From assembly GCA_031268255.1 (NCBI GenBank), contig JAIRXO010000116.1, positions 1 to 13,611 on the forward strand: DNA of 13,611 nt, in the 5' to 3' direction. Below, one piece after another: positions 8,001-13,611 of this stretch. A model generated the notes under the pieces. The model was not told the DNA's origin, did no database searches, and worked only from the letters and a program-made list of their open reading frames with translations. The translations under genes and the position numbers were made by a program. How positions within the stretch are numbered: position 1 is the first letter of the stretch; the number at the start of each line of letters is the position of its first letter. The DNA comes from Spirochaetaceae bacterium (GTDB lineage Bacteria; Spirochaetota; Spirochaetia; Treponematales; Breznakiellaceae).

Positions 8001-9799
8001 CTGACGGCTCCTGGCCGCGAAGCGCCATCAAACAGGTGGCGTCGGGCCGTTTCGGCGTAACCAGCGACTATCTGGCCAACGCCGTCGAACTTCAAATTAA
8101 AATAGCCCAGGGCGCCAAGCCCGGCGAGGGCGGACAGCTCCCCGGTCATAAGGTTGACGTGGTCATAGGGAGGACCAGACATTCCACGCCGGGGGTAACT
8201 CTGATAAGCCCGCCGCCCCATCATGATATTTATTCTATAGAAGATTTGGCCGAACTTATCTTTGACCTTAAAAACGCCAATCCCCATGCCCGCATCAGCG
8301 TCAAGCTGGTATCCGAAAGCGGCGTCGGTACGGTCGCCGCCGGGGTTGCCAAGGCACACGCGGACAATATCCTTATTTCGGGTTATGACGGCGGAACCGG
8401 GGCGAGCCCCCAGAGTTCCATACGCCACGCGGGCCTTCCCTGGGAAATAGGTCTTTCGGAAACCCATCAGGTGCTGGTACGCAACGGGCTCCGGGGCAGA
8501 GTTACCCTCATGACCGACGGCCAGCTTAAAACAGGACGTGACATAGTTATCGCCGGTATGCTGGGCGCCGAGGAATTCGGCTTCGGTACGGCCACGCTCA
8601 TTATTATGGGCTGCGTGATGATGCGCAAGTGCCACGAAAATACCTGCCCCATGGGCGTGGCCACCCAGGACCCGGAACTCCGCCGCCGTTTTTCGGGCAA
8701 AAGCGAATACCTGGTCAACTTCTTCAGGTTTCTCGCCCAGGAAACCAGGGAAATCATGGCAGGTCTCGGCTTCAGAACCTTTAACGAGCTTGTAGGCCGT
8801 TCCGACTTTCTCATTCAGAGGAAAAGCGAAACAGCCAAGAGCGCGGACATTGATCTGTCGCATCTGCTGCACCGGGAAGAAGGCCCCGCGTATGTCCCCG
8901 GCGGCCAGGCCCTGTACTGCTGCCAGAATCAGATACACAAGATAGACGGAGTTCTGGACCGGACGCTCATCGAAAAAAGCGCGGCGGCCCTGGACCGCAA
9001 GACGCCGGTTTCCCTGAGGTCCGAAGTGCGCAATACCGACCGCGCCGCCGGAGCCATGCTCTCCTATGAAGTGTCCCGCCGTTACGGGGGACAGGGGCTG
9101 CCTGAGAATTTTATCACCGTTGATTTTACCGGTTCAGCCGGACAGAGTTTCGGCGCCTTCCTTGCCAGGGGCATCACCTTCCGTCTCTCAGGCGACGCCA
9201 ACGACTATCTGGGCAAGGGACTTTCAGGCGGCCGTATCGTGGTGTATCCCCCTGAGGGTTCGGCCTTTAAGACAAATGAGAACATCATCATCGGCAATAC
9301 GGTACTGTACGGCGCCACATCAGGGGAACTGTACGCGGCGGGCGTTGCCGGAGAACGTTTTTGCGTGCGGAATTCAGGGGTCAACGCCGTGGTTGAGGGA
9401 ACAGGCGATCACTGCGCCGAGTACATGACCGGAGGCCGTCTCATCGTACTGGGTAATGTGGGGCGGAACTTTGCCGCCGGTATGTCCGGTGGCATAGCCT
9501 ATGTGTTTGACCGCCGGGGGAATTTTGAATATTACCTCAACAAGGGTATGGTCGAACTTTCCGGCCTGGATAACGAAGAGGACGAAAGGTTTGTCAAGGA
9601 AATGATACAAAATCATGTGTACTGGACAGGTTCGGCCTGGGCCGGGGGCATACTTGATTCGTGGAAGGAAAACAGGGGCCTCTTTATCAAAGTGCTGCCG
9701 GTCGAGTACAAGCGCGCCCTTGAGCAGATGAAGCTGGCCGAGCTTGACCGCAGGCTCCTTGATATCAGGGAGCAGGAAGACATCGCGGTCCGCGCGTAA
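5057..9799 (+). CDS. gltB: Glutamate synthase (GOGAT) large subunit
   Basis: The large subunit of glutamate synthase, 1580 residues, which converts 2-oxoglutarate plus glutamine into two glutamates with electrons supplied by GltD. A propeptide of 22 residues precedes the N-terminal nucleophile Cys23 in FEHDACGIAF, so the protein should mature by cleavage before that cysteine. The glutaminase domain spans about 23-440, with RFSTNTFPAWPLAQPF and AHNGEINTINGN near 249-282. The central domain has QVTNPPIDSIRE near 540. The FMN-binding synthase domain (about 880-1290) shows QGAKPGEGGQLPG near 1015-1028, GGTGASP near 1113 and the 3Fe-4S cysteines C1186, C1192 and C1197 (CVMMRKCHENTC). The C-terminal glycine-rich helix domain covers about 1330-1530. 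The protein is somewhat longer than the usual 1480-1520 residues; a charged, alanine-rich segment near 612-645 looks like part of the excess. It is co-transcribed with gltD. Confidence 0.97.
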   Translation: MEQREGGEQPRGLYDRDFEHDACGIAFVADIKGRKSHTVLERGLDVLERMEHRGAESADNKTGDGAGLLMQIPHEYYLKINPALGTPGGYGTGLLFLPGAGAENAASSKTRDELCAAIQARFGEIAASLGLSVQSWRDVVTDSEDIGVMAASAEPLIRQVFVFPGEGFSSGADGGVSDLEFALYLLRRKFEKALREESDFALVRDCYFPSLSSRTIVYKGMLMSSQLRNYYPELSDPFVKTAVALVHSRFSTNTFPAWPLAQPFRMLAHNGEINTINGNRFWMAAREALFAHPRFGSHLKDIFPVLESGASDSASLDNALELLVMAGRSLPHALMMLIPESWNDRNPIPGELKSFYEYHACIMEPWDGPAALVFCDGRYVGGTLDRNGLRPSRYTVTRDDLIVMASETGVQDFRGRDLVYKGRLLPGKLLLVDLEQGRIIPDDEVKGGICARRPYGEWVRNNTLCLPQDLDALPSGPETDGRIVAFMERALGYTREDRDTLLLSMAASGQEPASSMGTDTPLAIFSGKSQRVYAYFKQIFAQVTNPPIDSIREDLVMTLTSFIGSQSNLLDETEKHCRRVKVLNPIITEEDLEKLKTLDRAFVFGALDATFDARGAAAEKGSTEKDIAKTGAETQAVPALEAGLDRLVQEALKALDEGVSFLVLSDRAALDPESGRAAIPALLAAGAVHHGLIRAGKRMAASLIIDSAEPREVMHFALLFGYGADLILPYGAFAAIASLCRSSDAGRAGDYAHARKNYLKGLQKAILKIMSKMGTSTLRSYRGAQIFEAVGLGEAVIEKCFRGTVSRIGGIGFAGLEEEALSRYREAQKFWEESPPPDEAQPGGRFDDYLLAGDGQYRWRKKGERHAWNPDTIHLLQWAARSGDYGKFRQFTEAANALNRSPHVIRGLLDFAVPSSSKNGPVPLEEVESVEKIMKRFTTGAMSFGSISREAHETIAVAMNSINGRSNSGEGGEDPERFAVRPDGSWPRSAIKQVASGRFGVTSDYLANAVELQIKIAQGAKPGEGGQLPGHKVDVVIGRTRHSTPGVTLISPPPHHDIYSIEDLAELIFDLKNANPHARISVKLVSESGVGTVAAGVAKAHADNILISGYDGGTGASPQSSIRHAGLPWEIGLSETHQVLVRNGLRGRVTLMTDGQLKTGRDIVIAGMLGAEEFGFGTATLIIMGCVMMRKCHENTCPMGVATQDPELRRRFSGKSEYLVNFFRFLAQETREIMAGLGFRTFNELVGRSDFLIQRKSETAKSADIDLSHLLHREEGPAYVPGGQALYCCQNQIHKIDGVLDRTLIEKSAAALDRKTPVSLRSEVRNTDRAAGAMLSYEVSRRYGGQGLPENFITVDFTGSAGQSFGAFLARGITFRLSGDANDYLGKGLSGGRIVVYPPEGSAFKTNENIIIGNTVLYGATSGELYAAGVAGERFCVRNSGVNAVVEGTGDHCAEYMTGGRLIVLGNVGRNFAAGMSGGIAYVFDRRGNFEYYLNKGMVELSGLDNEEDERFVKEMIQNHVYWTGSAWAGGILDSWKENRGLFIKVLPVEYKRALEQMKLAELDRRLLDIREQEDIAVRA

Positions 9800-9811
9800 C
9801 GCGGACATTTT

Positions 9812-9816
9812 AGGAG
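9812..9816 (+). promoter_or_regulatory. Shine-Dalgarno site of gltD
   Basis: AGGAG lies 8 bases before the GTG at 9825, inside the 25-base gltB-gltD gap. It supports the GTG as the gltD start. Confidence 0.8.
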
Positions 9817-9824
9817 CGTAGATC

Positions 9825-11273
9825 GTGGGCGACCCAAAAGGATTTTTGAAGATAAAGCGCAAGGTTTCAGGCTACCGTCCGGTGGAGGAGCGCATAAACG
9901 ATTACAGCGAAGTTGAAGTTCAGCTCAGTGATGATGAAAGGGTGCTTCAGGCCGCCCGCTGTATGGACTGCGGCGTCCCTTTCTGCCACTGGGCCTGCCC
10001 GGTGTCAAATGTTATGCCCGAGTGGCAGGACAGGCTTTTCAGGGGCGACTGGAAAGGCGCCTGGACGGTTCTTGAGGACACAAATCCCTTTCCCGAATTT
10101 ACTGGCCGCGTCTGTCCCGCACTCTGCGAGGCATCCTGCGTGCTGGGAACAAACGACGAACCGGTAACCATCAGGCAGAACGAACTGGCCGTCATCGAAA
10201 AGGCCTACAGCCTCGGCCTTGTCAGGCCCAGGCCGCCCGGGAAGCGGAACGGAAAAAAGGTAGCCATAGTCGGCGCCGGGCCTTCCGGGCTTGCCGCGGC
10301 CTACTACCTCAACCGGGCGGGTTTTTCGGTCAGCGTGTACGAAGGGGACAGAAAACCCGGCGGCTATCTCCGTTACGGTATTCCTGACTTCAAACTGGAC
10401 AAGAATTTTATCAACCGCCGCATAGCGGTCATGGAAGCCGAGGGGGTAAAGATAATCACCAATGCCCGCGTAGGCTCAGGCCGTTTCGGCTTCGGGACTT
10501 CCGGGGACAGCGCCCGTCTTGTCAGCGCCAAAGAACTGGAGTCGTCCTTTGACCTGGTACTCCTCACCATAGGGGCCAGGGACGCGCGGGACATGAAGAT
10601 ACCCGGAAGGGAACTTTCAGGCATAGTGCAGGCCCTGGATTACCTTTCACTCCAGAACAGGGCCAACGCGTCCGAACATCCCGGCGTCGATCCTGTTACC
10701 GCCTACGGTAAACGGGTGCTCGTTATAGGCGGCGGCGATACCGGTTCCGACTGCGTAGGAACCGCCAACCGGCAGGGCGCTTCCGGCCTTACCCAGATTG
10801 AAGTGCTGCCCCAGCCTCCCGAACACCGCGGCGATGAAGAGCCCTGGCCCCTGTGGCCCAAGGTACTCAAAACATCAAGTTCCCATCTTGAAGGGGGAGA
10901 ACGGCTCTGGGCTGTCAATACCAGGGCATTTAAGGGAGAGAACGGCAGACTCAAGGCCGTCGAAGCCTCCAGGGTCGAATGGACACGAAAGGACGGCCAT
11001 CTGGTAATGAACGAAATCCCCGGCTCTGAATTTGAAATCGCCTGTGACCTGGTGCTCCTTGCCATGGGCTTTACCCATGTAGTGCAGGACGGGGCCGTGT
11101 CTGAGTTCGGCCTTGATACCGACGAGCGGGGTAATATACGCACTAAGGGGAGCTTTCATACATCCAACCCCAGGGTCTGGGCCGCCGGGGATTCCCGCCG
11201 GGGCGCGAGCCTGGTGGTACACGCCATAGCCGACGGCAGGGCCGCCGCCGAGGCCATTATCAGGAGTCTGTAG
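9825..11273 (+). CDS. gltD: Glutamate synthase small (beta) subunit
   Basis: The small subunit of glutamate synthase, 482 residues, a flavoprotein that oxidises NAD(P)H and passes electrons through FeS centres to GltB. The N-terminal part carries the two cysteine groups of the 4Fe-4S centres: C46, C49, C54 and C58 (CMDCGVPFCHWAC), and C97, C101 and C105 (CPALCEASC). The FAD dinucleotide fold is VAIVGAGPSGLAAAYYL at 146-162. The second nucleotide fold, for NAD(P)H, is VLVIGGGDTGSDC at 298-310. The FAD-closing motif AAGDSRRGASLVVHAIADGR is near the C-terminus. The start is GTG, chosen because of the AGGAG site and the family-like N-terminus. A short extra segment near 216-236 (glycine- and serine-rich) is probably a surface loop. 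The last 14 bases overlap the end of the converging small membrane protein gene. Confidence 0.96.
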   Translation: MGDPKGFLKIKRKVSGYRPVEERINDYSEVEVQLSDDERVLQAARCMDCGVPFCHWACPVSNVMPEWQDRLFRGDWKGAWTVLEDTNPFPEFTGRVCPALCEASCVLGTNDEPVTIRQNELAVIEKAYSLGLVRPRPPGKRNGKKVAIVGAGPSGLAAAYYLNRAGFSVSVYEGDRKPGGYLRYGIPDFKLDKNFINRRIAVMEAEGVKIITNARVGSGRFGFGTSGDSARLVSAKELESSFDLVLLTIGARDARDMKIPGRELSGIVQALDYLSLQNRANASEHPGVDPVTAYGKRVLVIGGGDTGSDCVGTANRQGASGLTQIEVLPQPPEHRGDEEPWPLWPKVLKTSSSHLEGGERLWAVNTRAFKGENGRLKAVEASRVEWTRKDGHLVMNEIPGSEFEIACDLVLLAMGFTHVVQDGAVSEFGLDTDERGNIRTKGSFHTSNPRVWAAGDSRRGASLVVHAIADGRAAAEAIIRSL

Positions 11274-11502
11274 CGTCCTGACCCTCGTCTTTGGCAGCAT
11301 CCTTCTGTTTCTTCCTGTCCGAGGAGAGTTTCCTGTTGTAGAAGAAGATGCCCAGGAGGGCCATGATAATGATATTGTAGAGGTACTGCTCTGTCCCCTC
11401 ACTCAGGGCGATGCCGGTAAACTGGCGGAGGAGGGCATAGCCCAGCATGACGAGGCCGAGGCCTATGGCGATGATTAAAAGCGCGCGTTGGGTAATCTTC
11501 AT
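11260..11502 (-). CDS. Small two-helix membrane protein of unknown function
   Basis: An 80-residue protein that I do not recognise. Residues 7-26 form a strong hydrophobic helix. A second hydrophobic stretch covers about 41-56 (YLYNIIIMALLGIFFY). The C-terminal 24 residues are highly charged and rich in lysine and aspartate (RKLSSDRKKQKDAAKDEGQD), and by the positive-inside rule should face the cytoplasm. The reading frame is credible as a gene because it begins with ATG directly behind a perfect TATAAT, has a coherent membrane topology and fills the gap between gltD and the MATE gene. Its stop codon lies within the last codons of gltD, so the two converging genes overlap by 14 bases. There is no Shine-Dalgarno site. 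A role with its neighbours cannot be inferred. Confidence 0.7.
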   Translation of the reverse strand: MKITQRALLIIAIGLGLVMLGYALLRQFTGIALSEGTEQYLYNIIIMALLGIFFYNRKLSSDRKKQKDAAKDEGQDATDS

Positions 11503-11508
11503 AATAAA

Positions 11509-11538
11509 ATTATACCGTTAATTGACATTTTGTTTCCA
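11509..11538 (-). promoter_or_regulatory. Candidate promoter of the small membrane protein gene
   Basis: On the minus strand a perfect TATAAT (11514-11509) lies 18 bases after a weak -35, TGGAAA (11538-11533, four of six). Six bases separate the -10 from the ATG at 11502, so transcription starting at the usual distance would begin at the A of the start codon, giving a leaderless mRNA. Confidence 0.45.
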
Positions 11539-11550
11539 TGTTTCTACACT
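11522..11550 (+). promoter_or_regulatory. Candidate sigma70-type promoter of the MATE gene
   Basis: A perfect -35 TTGACA (11522-11527) is followed after 17 bases by TACACT (11545-11550, four of six to TATAAT). The expected transcription start is 11557-11560, so the leader before the ATG at 11561 would be 0-4 bases. The element overlaps the divergent promoter at 11509-11538. Confidence 0.55.
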
Positions 11551-11560
11551 GGTCATATTC

Positions 11561-12916
11561 ATGAATCCTTCTGACCAGCAAAACGCGAAATACGACAAGA
11601 TGACCAGGACTCCGGTGGAAAAACTGGTCTGTACCCTTGCCGTCCCTTCAATATTAATCATGATGATTTCTGCCCTGTACAATATGGCGGATACCTACTT
11701 TGTAGCTTACCTGGGAACCAGCGCCATAGCCGGAGTCGGGGTCGTGTTCCCCCTTATGGCCGTTATCCAGGCCCTGGGGTTTTTCTTCGGCCACGGTTCG
11801 GGAAGCTACATAGCCCGGGAAATGGGGGCCAGGCGTGCGGGTCAGGCATCGAGAATGGCGGCGACCAGTTTTATCATCGCCCTGCTTTCAGGCGCCCTGA
11901 TCGCGCTGTCCGGGATATGTTTTATAGCGCGGCTTGCCGGCGTTCTCGGTTCTACCGAAACCATACTTCCCTATGCCTGCGATTATATGTTCTTCATACT
12001 GCTCGGCTCTCCCTGGATGATGGGTTCCATCACCCTTAACTGCCAGCTCAGATACCAGGGCAACGCCATATCGGGTCTTGTCGGCATGATCAGCGGCGCG
12101 CTCCTTAACATAGGTCTGGACCCCGTTTTGATTTTTGTGGTCCACATGGGCGTGCGGGGCGCCGCCCTTGCCACCATGAGCAGCCAGTTTGTAAGCTGTA
12201 CCCTGCTTTTTATCATGACACGGACCAGGGGCGATATTCCGGTACGTTTTGGTGATTTTTGTCCGCGCCTTTCGGTGTACCGGGAGATGACCAGGGGCGG
12301 CATACCTTCTCTTGCCCGGCAGGGTATCGCCAGTATCGCCGCCGCCCTGGTAAACCACGTTGCCGGGTCTTACGGGGACACCGCCATTGCCGCCCTGTCC
12401 ATAGTGAACCGGGTTTTCTGGTTTTGCATATCCGCACTGACCGGATTCGGCCAGGGCTTTCAGCCTGTGTGCAGTTTTAATTACGGCGCCGGACTCTTTG
12501 ACCGGGTAAAACGGGCCTACCGTTTTTGTACCCGGACCGCGTTTATTGTGATGTCATTCATGGGCGTACTGCTTTTTGTTTTCGCCCCCCGTATTATCAT
12601 GGTTTTTAGGAGCGATGACCCCCGGCTTATAGAAATCGGAAGCCTTGCCATGAGGTTTCAGTGCGCTGTTCTCCCGTTAAGCGCGTGGATAGTATTGAGC
12701 AACATGATGATGCAGACTGTCGGAAAGACAGTACGGGCCAGCGTTATGGCCGCGTCCCGGCAGGGTATTTTTCTGATTCCCGTTCTTTTTGCGCTGTCCC
12801 GTTCCCTGGGACTTTTGGGCGTGGAACTCAGCCAGCCCCTGGCCGATATCTTCGCCTTCATGCTGTCCGTACCGCTGTCCCGCAGCGTATTCGGCGAGAT
12901 GAAGGACAGCCCCTGA
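11561..12916 (+). CDS. MATE-family cation-coupled efflux transporter
   Basis: A 451-residue inner-membrane antiporter of the multidrug and toxic compound extrusion family, which exports organic cations, drugs or metabolites in exchange for Na+ or H+. The sequence is hydrophobic throughout, consistent with the usual 12 helices in two related halves. The N-terminal half opens with TPVEKLVCTLAVPSILIMM and YNMADTYFVAYLGTSAIAG. The second half has GGIPSLARQGIASIAAALVN and the family-typical GFGQGFQPVCSFNYGAG near 293-309. The substrate is not predictable. The frame is open back to a TTG at 11522, but that TTG is the -35 box of the candidate promoter. The ATG at 11561 gives a normal length and a short polar N-terminus before helix 1. 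No Shine-Dalgarno site precedes it; an internal ATG at 11600 also lacks one. The stop is one base from the stop of the converging downstream gene. Confidence 0.92.
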   Translation: MNPSDQQNAKYDKMTRTPVEKLVCTLAVPSILIMMISALYNMADTYFVAYLGTSAIAGVGVVFPLMAVIQALGFFFGHGSGSYIAREMGARRAGQASRMAATSFIIALLSGALIALSGICFIARLAGVLGSTETILPYACDYMFFILLGSPWMMGSITLNCQLRYQGNAISGLVGMISGALLNIGLDPVLIFVVHMGVRGAALATMSSQFVSCTLLFIMTRTRGDIPVRFGDFCPRLSVYREMTRGGIPSLARQGIASIAAALVNHVAGSYGDTAIAALSIVNRVFWFCISALTGFGQGFQPVCSFNYGAGLFDRVKRAYRFCTRTAFIVMSFMGVLLFVFAPRIIMVFRSDDPRLIEIGSLAMRFQCAVLPLSAWIVLSNMMMQTVGKTVRASVMAASRQGIFLIPVLFALSRSLGLLGVELSQPLADIFAFMLSVPLSRSVFGEMKDSP

Positions 12917-12917
12917 T

Positions 12918-13611
12918 TTACTCCATTACCTTGTCCAGGCCTTCCCTGCGGAGTGCGTCAAGCTCGTTTCTGATCTGGGCCTTAACCCTGTTTGGGGGAT
13001 AGGGCAGATTCGAAAAGTAACGCAGGAGGCGTATCCCCTCAGCCGAAAGCGGCGGGCCCGAGAAGCGGCAGAGCGCGGCTATGGATGAGGTGGCTGATAT
13101 TAAAAGCTGGGGGTCGGTGTTCTGGTTGTTAGGCGACAAGAGGAAATTATACGACACAAAGGTCCGCCCTGTGGGGTCCACCCCTATGGCGCCTATGGCC
13201 TCGGCGCAGGCTGAACGGACAGCGGGCTCCGTGTCCTTGTCAAAGATATTCCATAAAAAGGGAACGGTTTCCCGGGAACCTATCTGGCCCAAAAGTCTTA
13301 TGAGCCTGACACGCTGCGGGGGCTTGACCTGGGGCCGCACCTGGGAATAATGGGGGTCGTTCAGGAAGAAGCCTATCATTTCCATAAGATAGGCCACATA
13401 GTCAGGCTCGTCCTCTCCCAACTGACCGCCCCTGATCGCCCTGTCAATCCGGGCGTACATCAAATCCTGCTGGATGTCATCATACCGGAAGGTATCGCCA
13501 TCCCAGGGGGACGGCGGCGGATTCCCCATGCCGTAGCTTCCTTCCGGGTCAGGACCGTAATATCTTGAACGGGATATGGTCCGGGGCTTGCTGTCAAGTT
13601 TATAGGCCCTG
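12918..13611 (-). CDS. HEAT-repeat-like protein (partial, N-terminus beyond window)
   Basis: The last 231 codons of a larger protein; the frame stays open to the right edge. A Met at 13529 lies inside it and is probably not the start, since coding-like sequence (for example SRSRYYGPDPEGSYG) continues upstream. The part around LIRLLGQIGSRETVPFLWNI and PAVRSACAEAIGAIGVDP has the paired helices, the G-x-IG pattern and the downstream aspartate of HEAT/armadillo-like repeats, which usually serve as protein-binding scaffolds. A later helical stretch (ISATSSIAALCRF, then LSAEGIRLLRYFSNLPYP) may be a further degenerate repeat. The start region, and hence any signal peptide, is not visible. I cannot name a partner or process. 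The stop codon lies one base from the MATE stop, the two genes converging. Confidence 0.7.
   Translation of the reverse strand, partial: RAYKLDSKPRTISRSRYYGPDPEGSYGMGNPPPSPWDGDTFRYDDIQQDLMYARIDRAIRGGQLGEDEPDYVAYLMEMIGFFLNDPHYSQVRPQVKPPQRVRLIRLLGQIGSRETVPFLWNIFDKDTEPAVRSACAEAIGAIGVDPTGRTFVSYNFLLSPNNQNTDPQLLISATSSIAALCRFSGPPLSAEGIRLLRYFSNLPYPPNRVKAQIRNELDALRREGLDKVME

Noticed and set aside
7958..8938. A 326-codon frame on the minus strand inside gltB
   Set aside because: It is exactly opposite the conserved FMN/FeS domain of gltB. Long antisense frames are common in GC-rich genes, and it has no recognisable domain.
12918..13529. HEAT-like gene as a complete 203-residue protein starting at 13529
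   Set aside because: The frame remains open upstream to the window edge with coding-like content, so the Met at 13529 is probably internal.

Overview
The window looks like a chromosomal segment of a spirochaete, most likely a Treponema-type organism. The basis is a lipoprotein-type MglB in an mglB-mglA-mglC operon (the order known from Treponema), a YesN-like response regulator, and GC-rich genes separated by short AT-rich gaps. The genus is an inference; there is no rRNA or other marker gene here. I see no mobile element, CRISPR array, tRNA or phage gene.

Left part, minus strand, read right to left: a response regulator with an AraC-type DNA-binding domain (3453-4937), a 231-base gap holding AT-rich palindromes and a direct repeat, then mglB (2214-3221), mglA (681-2192) and mglC (1-666, cut by the window edge). 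Together the three mgl genes encode a high-affinity ABC importer for galactose/glucose: a lipid-anchored binding protein, a double ATPase and a permease. The regulator is a plausible controller of the operon, but that rests on position only.

Middle, plus strand: gltB (5057-9799) and gltD (9825-11273) form a two-gene operon for NADPH-type glutamate synthase, the GOGAT half of the GS-GOGAT ammonium assimilation route. gltB is transcribed away from the regulator out of a 119-base gap with a candidate promoter on each strand.

Right part: a small two-helix membrane protein (11260-11502, minus) whose end overlaps the end of gltD, a MATE-family multidrug/metabolite antiporter (11561-12916, plus), and a HEAT-repeat-like protein (12918-13611, minus, continuing past the right edge). 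The small membrane gene and the MATE gene diverge from a 58-base gap in which two candidate sigma70-type promoters overlap.

Most of the gene content is conventional. The most interesting signal is in the start regions. mglB, mglC, gltB and gltD have clear Shine-Dalgarno sequences. The regulator, the small membrane protein and the MATE gene have none, and each has a plausible promoter so close to its start codon that the mRNA would be leaderless or nearly so. I did not find a clearly novel system.
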